The notes beneath the pieces were generated by a model, which was not told where the DNA came from, ran no database searches, and saw only the letters and a list, made by a program, of their open reading frames with translations. From the NCBI GenBank assembly GCA_914767715.1, contig OU612070.1:24478025-24542024 (forward strand): DNA of 64,000 nt. The letters are read 5' to 3'. This document shows positions 46,770-58,547 of this stretch, piece by piece (position 1 is the stretch's first letter; the number at the start of each line of letters is the position of its first letter). This stretch comes from Membranipora membranacea (lineage: Eukaryota > Bryozoa > Gymnolaemata > Cheilostomatida > Membraniporidae). The position numbers were made by a program, and so were the translations under genes.

Positions 46770-49510
46770 TGGCAATGAATTTTCATAGCGCATATCTTAA
46801 TATCCGTGGATTGGCAAGCAAACTGGAAGAGGTTCGTTTAATTCTTAGTGATCACAAATTTAGTATACTGTGTTTGGCTGAAACATTTTTGAATGAAAAT
46901 GATGACAGCTGCCTATATGAGGTACCAGGATATACGATGATAAGAAGGGATAGGCTCTGTAACAATGGTGGGGGATTACTCTGCTATGTCCATGATTCAC
47001 TGGTCATTGAACATCTGGAAAATTTAGATCTTTACATGGATGAGAGTATAACAGTCAAGGTCAGACCCAGAAGCCAAAAGAGTTTTTTGGTCACATACTT
47101 ATATAGACCTCCCCAATCAAAAGCATCATGGAACACAGACTTTTCAGAGTTTGTCGAGCGTTGTTATGGTTTGAACGATGAAATTATAATATTTGGTGAT
47201 TTCAATATTGATTTGCTGAATCCAACTTCGAAAAACAGGTGGTTAGATAATGTTACCTCTCCACTACTGTTGAATCAACTTATATCGGAACCCACTCGCA
47301 TAACTAATTCATCAAGGACACTAATTGACCACATCTATTCAAGTAAAAGTGACAATATTGCTAAATCTGGTGTCATCAAATATTCACTGAGTGATCATTT
47401 CATGATAGTAGCTTCAAGAGAGATTGATAGAAATGTTAAAATATCTAAACAAAGATGTAAGGTAACATTTTTGGATTATTCATTTGCAACACCTGAAAAC
47501 ATTTTTAACACATTCTCAAGGGAAAATTTTGGTTACGTACTGTATGAAAGATCAATAGACTCAATGTTTGAGAAGTTCTATAGCCATTTGAATCATCTTA
47601 TATCAAAACTCGTGTTTGAGAAGACTCGTTTTGTAAGAACGCATAATCTTCCAAAATGGTTGGATGATGAGGTAAAAATGAACATCAAAATCAGAGATCA
47701 AGTCAAACAAAACGGTGATTGGGAAGGATATAAAAAACAGCAAAATTATGTCACTAATATGATCAGACAAAAGAAGAAAAGAGCTATTTCTAATACTATT
47801 AAAGAGTCTAAAGGTAATACAAAACCTGTTTGGGATGTATTAAAGAATAAAAAGAAGGAGACTTTCCCTGCGACAAATTTGAGTGCAGATCAATTTAACA
47901 GCCATTTCACATCCATTGCAAAATCAATCACAAAGAACCTTGTTGTAACAGATGAGATGACATTTCCCGTATCCAAACATAATTTGACAGACATACCACA
48001 ATTCACCCCTTTCACATGTACAAGAATATTGTTCCACATTCCTGATAGTAAAAGTACAGGACCTGACAGAATTACAGTGAAGATGTTGAAGCTTGTTTGG
48101 CCTTATATTGTGGATATTGTCACCGATATGTTTAACAGGGTTTTAAGCAAAGGACAGTTCCCTTCAACATGGAAACTAGCCCGAGTTTCACCAATACATA
48201 AGTCTGGGGATATAAATAACCCATCAAATTATAGGCCAATTTCAGTCTTGCCTGTTCTTTCAAAAATATTTGAGAAACACATAAATCACCATCTGCAAGA
48301 ATATCTCACTAAGAACAAAATCATCCATGAGCTTCAATGTGGATTTAGAAAAGGCCATTCTTGTTCAGACAGTTTATTTAAAATTATTTCAGACTCTTTG
48401 GTGGAGAAAATTAATGGAAATGTTATGACATTACTTTTTCTGGATTTTAAAAAGGCATTTGACTGTGTATCCCATGTTTTACTACACAACAAGTTGAAGG
48501 CTTGCGGCATCGGAGGAAATATGTTAAAACTTCTTGACACCTTTCTGACAGACAGAAGGCAGTTTGTTAAACTCAATAATATTGAATCTTGTAGATTGCC
48601 TATCACAATAGGGGTCCCTCAAGGTTCAATCCTAGCACCAACTTTGTTTCTCATCTTCATAAATGATTTATTAACTTCATCAAAATCAGACTCATCATCA
48701 TATGCATATGCTGATGATACAGTGTTCCTGTCATCTAATAAAAACCTTCAGCAACTAAAGGCAAAGGCATCTGAAGATTTAAGTGGCATTTTGGATTGGT
48801 GCAATCGTAACCGGATGGTTATAAATGTTCAGAAATCTCATTACATGCTACTTAACATCTCAGATCCGCTTTATGACCTGGAACTGTACATAGGGCATGA
48901 AAAACTAAACAGACAGAGAACTACAAGGCTTCTGGGTTTTGTGTTGAATGACTCGCTTTCATGGCAGGATCATCTAGAGTATGTATATAAAAAGGTACAA
49001 CGGAATGTTTACCTACTTCAAAATTTGAGATACATCTTGGATATAGCAAGTGCCCGCACATTTTACTTCCAGTTTATCTATTGTCACCTTATATATGGTA
49101 TCCATATCATTGGCAACTTGTCCTGCAATAATGCCCTCAATAGATTATTTTTGTTGCAAAAACGGGCTTTACGCATTATCGCCAATGTGCATTACATCCC
49201 ATATTATCTCATTTCAACCGAATCCATTACACAATCATTACAACTCCTACCTCTTCCTAAGCTTGTTTGTTATTTCACTTCACTTTTTGCGCATAAGATA
49301 AACAATTTTTTAACACCTCCATTTATATATAGAGGATTTAAAAACACTACCAAGTTCAATTTTCGTGATAAACATTTACTTTTATATCATACAGACAATC
49401 TAAGATACAAAGTTTCTGCTACATACAATTCTTTACCGTTACATTTGAGATCTAAAGAGAAGTTCAGTTCATTCAAAACTTTGCTTTTCAACCATATATT
49501 ATCGACTTGA
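46766..49510 (+). CDS. LINE ORF2: AP endonuclease and reverse transcriptase
   Basis: 914 residues, uninterrupted. The N-terminal endonuclease motifs are LNIRGLASK (near residue 11), LAETFL (about 38), FGDFNID (about 143) and SLSDHF (about 208). The reverse transcriptase follows from about 470: NYRPISVLPVLSKIFEK, LFLDFKKAFDCVSH (about 558), GVPQGSILAP (about 616) and the catalytic YADDTVFL (about 648). The thumb and C-terminal region end FSSFKTLLFNHILST. There is no RNase H or C-terminal zinc knuckle. All catalytic residues visible by eye are kept. The family nicks target DNA and primes cDNA synthesis there. Clade assignment (CR1/L2/Crack) is by overall appearance. Confidence 0.92.
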   Translation: MMAMNFHSAYLNIRGLASKLEEVRLILSDHKFSILCLAETFLNENDDSCLYEVPGYTMIRRDRLCNNGGGLLCYVHDSLVIEHLENLDLYMDESITVKVRPRSQKSFLVTYLYRPPQSKASWNTDFSEFVERCYGLNDEIIIFGDFNIDLLNPTSKNRWLDNVTSPLLLNQLISEPTRITNSSRTLIDHIYSSKSDNIAKSGVIKYSLSDHFMIVASREIDRNVKISKQRCKVTFLDYSFATPENIFNTFSRENFGYVLYERSIDSMFEKFYSHLNHLISKLVFEKTRFVRTHNLPKWLDDEVKMNIKIRDQVKQNGDWEGYKKQQNYVTNMIRQKKKRAISNTIKESKGNTKPVWDVLKNKKKETFPATNLSADQFNSHFTSIAKSITKNLVVTDEMTFPVSKHNLTDIPQFTPFTCTRILFHIPDSKSTGPDRITVKMLKLVWPYIVDIVTDMFNRVLSKGQFPSTWKLARVSPIHKSGDINNPSNYRPISVLPVLSKIFEKHINHHLQEYLTKNKIIHELQCGFRKGHSCSDSLFKIISDSLVEKINGNVMTLLFLDFKKAFDCVSHVLLHNKLKACGIGGNMLKLLDTFLTDRRQFVKLNNIESCRLPITIGVPQGSILAPTLFLIFINDLLTSSKSDSSSYAYADDTVFLSSNKNLQQLKAKASEDLSGILDWCNRNRMVINVQKSHYMLLNISDPLYDLELYIGHEKLNRQRTTRLLGFVLNDSLSWQDHLEYVYKKVQRNVYLLQNLRYILDIASARTFYFQFIYCHLIYGIHIIGNLSCNNALNRLFLLQKRALRIIANVHYIPYYLISTESITQSLQLLPLPKLVCYFTSLFAHKINNFLTPPFIYRGFKNTTKFNFRDKHLLLYHTDNLRYKVSATYNSLPLHLRSKEKFSSFKTLLFNHILST

Positions 49511-49767
49511 CCAACATCATTGATGATATTATTTCCCTTCTGTTTCTCTTTTTTGTTATAAAAAAAAAATTGTTTTCTGGCACTGAGTGCAAAACATTTC
49601 GAATGAGATGACTTTTGATGCCAATAAAAAAAGTATATATATAACTGGAGAATTTTTACCGTAATCTTCTACTGCTATTGAGTTGTTTTCTGAAAGTACC
49701 CAACAGCTCAGTGAGCTATTGAAATACCTCTCTGCTTGCACTATTTTGCTACCGATATGCAAAAATT

Positions 49768-49858
49768 TCAATGGTGGGAGGGCGCTTAAGCGCCCCTCCC
49801 ACCACCCTCCCCGCCACGCCTACGGCGTGTGGATCGGGCTGTGCCCGATCATTATGCT
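49768..49858. repeat. Three adjacent GC-rich perfect hairpins
   Basis: In a row: GGTGGGAGGGCGCTTAAGCG closing with CCCTCCCACC, then CACGCCTACGGCGTG, then GATCGGGCTGTGCCCGATC. The run is far richer in GC than the AT-rich surroundings and lies between the LINE 3' end and the TTAA element. Origin unknown. Confidence 0.75.
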
Positions 49859-49969
49859 CATCTCTAAAAAGTCAGTGAGTGAAATTTTTTAGAATATACG
49901 CCCCTGGCTAGAAAACATACTTGGTGTCAAAGCATGCAGTATTAATACTGATTATTGGCATAGTCTTAA

Positions 49970-52014
49970 TCTACGCTCCTTGGGATTTTTGAGATTGAAT
50001 GGCTCTGAGCAAGGATTTAGCTCTGAATGCTATGGTATGTGGGTAAAATGAGGCAAAGGTAAATCTATTGTAAACCTGGTATACATTCATTACCTGTCTA
50101 CAAAGGAGCTCTTGATGTTAAACTTTATCATTCCCAGCCATCTCAGTTATATGGTGTACAGGAAGCAATTGTGGCATTATTCTCTCTCACTCTTGGATGG
50201 TAGTTCCCTAGCAGGTGTTGGCACTAGTACAGATAGTATTTAAATGTTAGGCTAGTGACAAGACAACAACGTTTACAGTAATACATTTTAAGCTGTCAGC
50301 TTGTGTGCCACAAGCAGGGAGGTGAGCCTTTAACAGGCATAATGACTTAATTACCTCAATATTCCTTGTCAAAACTTTTAATTATCGAATTAATTGTCGC
50401 TGGTAGTTAATCCTACACACACATTCCATTACACTTGTAACAAGTCATCATAACACACTTGTGGAATTAGAGAGACAGGATGTCATAGTAAGCTGACCTA
50501 ACTTCCTGTCTTTTGCCGCTGATATTGAATGCGGTGAGTTTTTAATTTTGCGAATGTACATGTTTACAATGATGGTTGTTTTGGTGAAAGTACAATCATG
50601 ATCATTCTTTGACAGAAGAGTGAGGGGGCGGGAAGTTTTAACCTTTTATGAAAAATACTAGACGGTTGACCAAATTCCATTTGTATATTTTCATCAAATT
50701 ATTTCACCAAACTCTGCTTCCAAGCTCATCATAGTACAGAGTAACTATGCCAAAAATGAGATTGCTTTGCAAAAAAATCTCTTGCGCCCTTATTATCCGG
50801 TGTTTCATTGATTTTCCTCTGCTACTTGGTCAACTACAAGAGCTGAGCCCGATACAACATACAGTGGTTGTATCTGGCTCAGCTCTTGATAATCTGCTGC
50901 TAGCTCATTACGATACTCTGTGTGTTTACCCAAAGGGTTAACCATTTTTAAATCTACTGGTACCTTTTAAGTTCTGTGCAGGTTGCCTATGAATGCTAAT
51001 GTCAACAAAATTAACATTCTGACTGGCTTATCTTGATTATGACTTCATGGGTAAACAACTTGGATAACAACAATACATCCAATTATGCTTGAACTCAGCT
51101 GCTTGGCTAAGATGTTGATGTCAAGTAAAAGGTAAACAATTGGCAAATAGACACTGAGAATCTTGTTCAATTCAATAAGCTAATTCCATTGAAAGTGATC
51201 AGGCAGATTGAACTGTACATTGTAGCCATTGAATGCATGCATTGAAAAGTTTGGTATGTTGAAAGTACTTTCAACCTAAAAGTTTATCAATGAATATCAA
51301 GACTGATTTCACCAACCTACTCCAGATTAATACAATTTTCAACTAAAAAGCTTTAATTTTTTTAGCATTTAATTTCAAATCAATTGCATGTAATTGAGTG
51401 ATGTGGCTAGTATCGGGCAAAACAACATCGATGCATCAGTTCCATGTGGTCTACCAAATACATTTCCTAGAAGTTTCGACCATTACGACAGGATTTCCAC
51501 AATGCAGCTATAGTCTGGAGTTCCAATCAAGGAGTACTTTTACTCCTTGTTCCAATCATTTCAACAAATTCCTGCCAAAGGAATACCCACACTGATATTT
51601 ATTCTGTTATAGATGAGACCGGTAGCTTAGACAGGCAGCTTGGTTGCCAGATTAGGGGCTTGTAGGGCCATTACATCAGTTAAGATTTAGAGCGATAAAT
51701 AATTGCCTGCACAGTCTTGTAGCAGATAATCTTTCAAAGCTATCAGCTTAATATTATCGCCTGCATTGATATATTTAGAATTTACAGTGACCATCAGACA
51801 TTCCGTACAAACGAGTTCTATTGTGTCATTGAACTATAGGTCTGTTTGATCAAGAAGTAACAGGGGAAGCTGTTACTCCTTGGTTTGATTTACCCTTGCT
51901 TCTCTCTACCCACATTCCATAAAATTCAGAGCTTGCGCTCCATGCCCAGAACATCTTCATCCAACAAACAGCTAATGAAAGCCAGCCACGCTAAAAAATC
52001 CCAAGGAGCGTAGA
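49970..52014. mobile_element. 2,045-bp non-autonomous DNA transposon with TTAA target duplication
   Basis: Ends TCTACGCTCCTTGGGATTTT are perfect inverted copies, flanked by TTAA on each side (49966-49969 and 52015-52018). Similarity continues inward for about 110 bp (GCTCTGAAT, ATGGWATGTGGGTA, GTAAATC). TTAA duplication occurs in piggyBac and Kolobok elements; the TCTACG end is not the usual start of either. No transposase was found inside. Confidence 0.8.
50838..50887. repeat. 50-bp hairpin inside the TTAA element
   Basis: AAGAGCTGAGCC-CGATACAAC pairs with GTTGTATCTGGCTCAGCTCT across an 8-base loop, with a two-base internal mismatch. The shape is like a small RNA precursor stem; no expression evidence can be read from sequence. 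Confidence 0.6.
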
Positions 52015-52018
52015 TTAA

Positions 52019-55000
52019 CCCTTAGTGTGTCATCTATATAATCCCTCTGGTTAGCTATTCTTGTTGAAATTCCTAAAAATGATAAGGGGTTGTAAAAATT
52101 GATATATCTTAAAATCTAGAGGGTGTAGAAGGAAAGTTTAAATAAACTTCTTCTAAACAAGATTCCTGATCTATCTATATAACTTTTAACCACCCAGCAA
52201 TAACTGAAATGATTGATGAGGTGTTGAAACACACAAAAAAGTGCACAACTAGACTTATTTTGTATATATCTGATCACAAATACTCTCACACCGGTCTTAC
52301 AGAATCATAATTTGTACCACTGGACAGGGAAGTTTGTTTAGATGAGAAATAAAAAAATAACTAACTCTTTACGAGCAATGATACTACCATGGTGATGATT
52401 ATAGCAAGGAGGGTTCAATATTAGCAAAGTTTATGCAAGCAGTGCCATCGTACTATAATCCTCTATCAATTGGTAAGCTGCTTTGTACTAATTTCTAAAA
52501 ATTATTAAACTGCCTTGTACTAACTACTAACCAGGATAGTAGTCTTGGACCTCACTAACCAAAAAATGTGTACTAGCAGCATCGATTCCCACCTAACTGC
52601 AACCCTCTATGAGCCATAAGAAGCTTAACACAGGGATAAACCGACTTGTAAATTTGCCTGCCATTGCTAAACACAATGCCTGAGAAACCATTCTGTGATC
52701 AATGAAGAGGGAGTTCATTGCTGTGATCAAACCTCAATATGTATGTGTGCGCTATACAAATGACACTTCTTGTTTCGGACACACAGAGGTAGACCGACCC
52801 TCTCACCAACCTCAACCGGACTCACCCACACAGTTCAGTGACAACCGACGACTGAATGTATCATCTAATCATATATGACAAGATGTAGGATCAGTGCATC
52901 AACATGAACCTAGTGCTCAGCCTATTTGTCGAGTGATGAACCTTTTGATCATGTTTTGGAAATGAATTGAAAGCTCTTTATTTTAAAAAACAAGTCGTAC
53001 TCATTGTACTCTTAAATATAACTGATATACATGTTAATCCAGAGTAGGAATACCTGCATTGAACTAAAGTTCACTGATACCTGAATAGGATGCAAAGCAT
53101 TGGAATGAAAAATTATGAATAATCGACGAGGTGAGAACAATAAACTGTCCAAAAAAAAAATTGAATCAGTAGAAAATACTAAAAAGTTTAGATGTTATTC
53201 TTGCATATGTTAACCCACAAAACATTGGCATTCACAATCAACAACCCTAGAAGGCCTCCTGCGATTGTCAACAGGATTATAAAATACCATTAGGCGCAAG
53301 AAATGCCCTAAAGTCAATTGATATATCAATACAAATGTGAACACTGAACAGCTAGAAACTTTGATAAAATGAGAGCATGTGCCCATCCCTATCAATTATC
53401 ATATGGGGAAAGTTTATGTGGCACTACTTTTTGATCTATCGATTCAACAGTGTGCAGTGACAACATAGTGCTGCGCAGATATAAGAGTGTGACTTTTGTG
53501 ACAGTTCACTATCGGAAGAGGTGCTTATGGTGCATATTTGATGTGTCATGACTGGTGTCCGCTCTATACCACCATGAGTCTCAATTATAGTATGAAAAGA
53601 AGAAAAATGTATATCAATCACCGTGTCATACTTTCAGAGCGATTGTGGCTAAATTAGGGGGAGGGTGTCAACGTGTCGCTGGCTAAAGTATCCTCAATTT
53701 GATATATTTGGTATATTCGATATTTACCGCAACCCATCACCAAAAAAAACTATATATAATACGCGTCTAAGTGATGTAGCAACAATCATGAATCAGAGGA
53801 TTATATTGTTTGACATAATAATTTTGCTGGTGACTCCCAAAATATTGATAGATAAGCATTGGTGATCATTCAAGCCCAAACATACCTTGGGTGGGGGGGG
53901 GGGGGTATTTGTGTCTTCACAACTTCAGTTCCAAGTGTAACAAAGAGAGCATCAGCAGAGTGTGCTTCTTTGAAGCTGGAGTTATTGGTGGTGGGTGACA
54001 AGGTGTGAGAAAACTGCTGAGTATGATGCTCTGTCGTATATCTTCTGAGTCACTGTCCCCATTCTACGTTCACTCCTCCAAATAGTAAAACTGTAAAAAA
54101 TAATCTTGTATGTAGAAATTTCATGATGTGAAGTCAAAAAAACGGTAAGATTGTTGTAGAAAAAAATTATGTGCGGAGTTTGGGACACCATATATGAGTA
54201 TATCTGTGAGAAATGACCTCCTGACAGCTATCTAGTGTATGCCGTCTATAGAATATGATGAAGCTATGACTGTCCACTAAACTCCGAATTGAGATGTATG
54301 TAGGCCCACGCGGCCACATCAAAACAGCACTTTTTGAAGTACCATACTATCACAAAAGACAAAAGTATGCAAAGCGAAAGCAGATATAATATATATAAGC
54401 TCAGTGTCGGCCCAAGGTGAAACAACATTAGCAAATGCACACTCCGATGGTTTGTTCAAAAGCTTCAGGTGTCATACAATAACCCCCCCCCCCCCTAATT
54501 CCCTTCTAACAGAGGCACTGTTGAAGTTTAGATCAGAGTACACAATATGACGCAAAAAACATGGCTCAGAATAATTCATTTTAGCAATCAGGAGTGGGGA
54601 AACTTTTCAATATGGAGTAGCGTTGGTTGGGTGGTTGGCGATCAATAATGTTAAGTTGGTTGGATGAAGACATATTTCTTCTTTCTTTGATCCAGAACCA
54701 TTACAAGTTCTGTGATAAATGCCTACTTTTCAAGTTCCTCCCATTTTACTGGTGACACCAGAAGCAAATCCAAATGCAGAAAAATTGGATAAAACGATAG
54801 GGATAATGACATAACATACACTGTGGCATTGCATTGACTAGATTGGAAAGCAAGCACTATGTGCTCGACATCTACTTGACTCTTTGTTAGGTTATTTACT
54901 GAGCATGGTGACAAAAAGTAAAACATTCTCTACCACAAGAAAAATTTTAATCTAATTTGCATATATTTGGAGCTGCTCCCCCTCCAGCCATCAACACAAG

Positions 55001-56165
55001 ACAACATCGTTTTACTTGGATTTTACTAGGATTGGAGCAACCGGAAATGCAGGGGTGAAAATATTTTAATTGACATACAACTTATATTATAATCATGTGG
55101 GAATTTGCCAACAGCATTTACAGCCATGCTTTTTTTATTGTTATTCAGCAGACTGTTAGTACTGCAATGGTTGTCTGCACTTAGTTTTTGTAATAGAGGT
55201 GAACTCCGAAGGCACTTGGGTGCCTTTCTCAAGAATTGGATGTGACAACCCTGTCACAACCATCCAATGAGCTCATTAAAACCCAAGTATCTTAAAACTT
55301 TGAACGTGAGGTCACCCACTGGAAGTTAATGTCAAGTGACGGAGTTGAGAAAATGTTGGCTAGCCATAATTTTATTACTTCAAGCCATTTTCTCGAAATG
55401 CAAACTTTTCCTATTGAACTAACATTACTCCACTAGAGTAATCCCATCATTGAAAGTGGGGTCCAATGGTATTGAAGTAACTCACGGTTTAATCTTCTGG
55501 CAATTTCTGGCGGGAAGCCATGGTTTATTAGCTACTGAATACCATCAAATCATCTTCTGATCTAAAATCACATATTATATATATATATATACGGGTGTGA
55601 ATATTGAGTTTTTTGAGATATTCATATATCACTCTAAATACAATAGGACGATAAACTTGATCTTACATAATATTCAGGATAGTTGTCTAAAGATGATTTG
55701 CAGTAAATTACTCCTCTAGCGGAGTAGGGAGTCTATATGATGAAATGAGAGCAAATGTTAGCTTGTAGCTATTTGTGAATTTTCCCTGCTGCAAATACTT
55801 AACTCTCTTAGGGTATACACAATGTTACATTGACTGCCAGCAACTCACATTTCGGCACATATTATATAACATATTGACTATGGACCAATTGTTTCCCCTG
55901 AAACAGCTGAGGTCGGCTCAACAAATATGAATGGCTGGGGATGATTTTTTTTCGCAATTCTTAGTTTTGGATTTTTTTACCAGATGTATTATTACTGATG
56001 AAAACCGTGTAAGCCCTCTTTCTTTCACCCTATCTAGATATGAAGTTAGGGCACTGAGATCATTGCATTTGGAGCCGGATTCTAACATTTTAACAAATTA
56101 CAAATAACACAACATTTAAAAACCAAAATCACAATCTGATCGCTCACCAGGTGAGTGAGCAATAC
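52019..56165. other. Gene-poor interval
   Basis: AT-rich with no supported exon. It includes a short GC-richer block near 52780-52860, a G13 tract at 53893-53905 and a C13 tract at 54483-54495. The two tracts face each other with weakly similar inner flanks and may mark the ends of a roughly 600-bp element. Confidence 0.35.
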
Positions 56166-56170
56166 CTGCT

Positions 56171-56345
56171 AGGGGTCTCACTTTCAAATCGCTCAGTCAA
56201 TGATTGAACTATATACATTCTGAGCGAGCGATTTGGGAGTGATTTTGTCTAATTGAAAGACCAAGTGGGCAATAATTTCGAGTGATGCGATAGTGATAAA
56301 TTGCTTTAGTAAAGTATCGCTCTTTCTAATTGAAAGACACCCCTG
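56171..56345. mobile_element. Small MITE-like inverted repeat
   Basis: AGGGGTCTCACTTTCAAAT at the left faces AATTGAAAGACACCCCT at the right. Internal AAATCGCTCAG and CTGAGCGAGCGATTT also pair. About 175 bp, non-coding. Confidence 0.5.
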
Positions 56346-56413
56346 ATTGGCAAACTACTGAAGGCTACTAGTAGTGATAATAACTAACAGTTACTAGCTA
56401 GACTTCTTAGTTA

Positions 56414-56482
56414 GTCTACTCATTCTTCACGACTGAGTAGTAGAGTACTACTCTACTACTCAGTCGTGAAGAATGAGTAGAC
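56414..56482. mobile_element. 69-bp perfect palindrome with TTA flanks
   Basis: Two 34-bp arms, beginning GTCTACTCATTCTTCACGAC, pair perfectly around a single C. TTA lies directly outside each end. A TTA/TAA duplication fits a very short Harbinger-type MITE, but its ends do not resemble those of the full Harbinger element at 58.2 kb. Confidence 0.75.
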
Positions 56483-57068
56483 TTACAGAGTAGTGTGAGA
56501 GTAGCTTACCACTTTATCTGATGAATACTTGTTCTTCCTACACTAACTGCCTTCAAGTTGTTAGACGCGGTAGTCAAATGTCAATAGGTGCCAACATCCT
56601 GCTAATCCAATGCCTCAGGTACGTTCTAAAATGTAAGGTACAGTAATCAAAATCAAGCAGATATAATCTTCATAAAAAGTTCCATAGAGGAGTAAAGTAT
56701 TCATAGGAGGAAATTTTCTTCATTTTGCGCAGGCTTGAAAAAGCTAACTTCAAGAGTAGCAAACATAGGCCCACCCTTTTTTTCTTTTTATGGACTTCAA
56801 CCTTCACTAGCCAAAATTTAATGCTAGCTTACATTAAGTCATCTCAAGACTAGCTAAACTAAACTTTAGCTAATACTTACTCCCAAGGCTATACGTTTAG
56901 TTGACTATAAATTAGAAACAAGTTTTATGCTGTTTAATTTTTTTTAGGGCCTGTGACCTAGAATTACCCACACACCAACATATGTTGGGAAGTTAAATGC
57001 CCCATGATAACCACAATCGAACAATTGACAATACTTTAAGAGACAGATTTCATTATCATTTCATTCAC

Positions 57069-57172
57069 CCCCTCCCCTTCCTTCACCTGCAATCTACCTT
57101 ATCAAACTAATTAGTTAACCACTAATTAGGTTGATAAGGTAGATAGCAGGTGAAGGGAGGGAGGGAGGGGGG
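57069..57172. repeat. 104-bp inverted repeat with C/G-rich ends
   Basis: CCCTCCCCTTCCTTCACCTG and AATCTACCTTATCAA pair with TTGATAAGGTAGAT and CAGGTGAAGGGAGGGAGGG, with ACTAATTAG arms near the centre. The outer edge GGGGTCTTTCAAT resembles the ends of the repeat at 56171-56345. Confidence 0.65.
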
Positions 57173-57332
57173 TCTTTCAATGAGTATGAGATATGGCTAC
57201 CAGTTAGGCTACCGATGGTATCCTTGATTTGGACAATCAAATACAAATGATCACTGCGTCAGGGTAGCGAAGAGTATATCATGACCCATCATGAATCATA
57301 ATAATGTAACTATTTGACACTCAGACACTCAC

Positions 57333-57437
57333 TCGGTACATCAAGATTTCTCAGGACAGAATTCAAACCACCAAAGGTTCTGATGCGTAACTCTGCCATT
57401 ATCATGCCATACTGAATCAGTCTTTCTCCTGTATTCT
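57333..57437 (-). CDS. Single host exon, unidentified protein
   Basis: A 105-base phase 1-1 exon with a good acceptor (GTTGCAG, preceding 57437) and donor (GTGAGT, from 57332). It reads NTGERLIQYGMIMAEL and RTFGGLNSVLRNLDVP. Symmetric phase-1 exons are common in secreted modular proteins. No neighbouring exon with a matching frame was found on either side, and the Harbinger element at 58246 may sit in the upstream intron. Family not recognised. Confidence 0.45.
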
Positions 57438-58547
57438 CTGCAACAAATATTTAGTTGATGATGTGATAAACTATGAATATAATACATTCCAATGTCCTAG
57501 GTACATTATTTGCATTCAAATTATTTGCAGTCTTATAACAAGGCTTTGCTGCTACAAGGTTCATCCCTGGACCCTTGAATTTTCTCTGCATTGAGAGCCT
57601 GATTCTAGCATGTTGCCAAATTACAAATAACACAACACTTAAAGACCTGGTTAAATCTACAATCCATATGATGGAAACAGATTTGCCAGCCGTTGGTGAA
57701 GAAGTTTGTGAAATTTTATAACTGGTGTCTTGGAATGGAAACACTCGATCTATAGGTTTGATCAGCACATAACGCCAGCAAATTTGAAACTAAAATGATC
57801 ATTCAAGATAATGAGCAGTGGCAAGGAGGGTGGAATATAGGGAAGAGGTGAATTGATGTTGCGAGATGGAATGAGTTGTTCCCTCCATGAAAAAAAGAGC
57901 ACAACTCTGATAGTCACTGAACTCCTAATTACACTAACTGGCCGGCTACAATGACAAATTCTTGCTGAGGCCTGCCAGTGTTCAAGCAGTTTTTACCAAA
58001 TTTATGCCATGATACTTCAACGATTACACCGACGCAATTATCATCAGTTAGCCTACACATATCACCTGAGATTTATATCATTATATTACTAACGATGCTC
58101 GATGCAAGTGTAACAGTGGAGATATCGATGCTTATAACCCTAGCCATCTCAAGCCTTTCTGGGTCAGTTCCCTGCTGCAACTTAATCAAGTTTTACAACC
58201 GAAATTGAAAATTTGATTGTCTGCTTACCTGTTTGAATTGAGTAAAGGGCAGAGCACACTATAACGTATCGTAGGCCGTAGCACGTAATAGTTACGGCGT
58301 GCATCAGTAATCCGTAACGCACTGATGAACACACTTCAACGTTTCCCGGCGTAATGAAATGTGTTTACAAACACAATGCATGTGCATGTTAACCAATCAA
58401 ATGCTTTGTTGTGAAACACAGTGTCCTTGACATTCTTGTGTCCTTGACATTTTCATCATTATATCATCATTTCCCACCAAAACAAAACACTATAGAAGCG
58501 ATTTTACAAGAATATTAAGTTGACAGTCAGCTGATTACAACCACATC

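Larger units (their letters stand above)
44991..49643 (+). mobile_element. Full-coding two-ORF LINE (CR1/L2/Crack group)
   Basis: The element spans a 5' leader with CAGAATTAT short repeats (45050-45110), ORF1, ORF2 (overlapping by ATGA), and a short 3' UTR ending in GCCAATAAAAAAAGTATATA. There is no RNase H domain and both frames are intact over 4.3 kb, so the copy is recent and could be active. The 5' border is an estimate, and no target duplication was defined. Related 3' pieces occur at 1-26 and 30272-30570. Confidence 0.85.
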
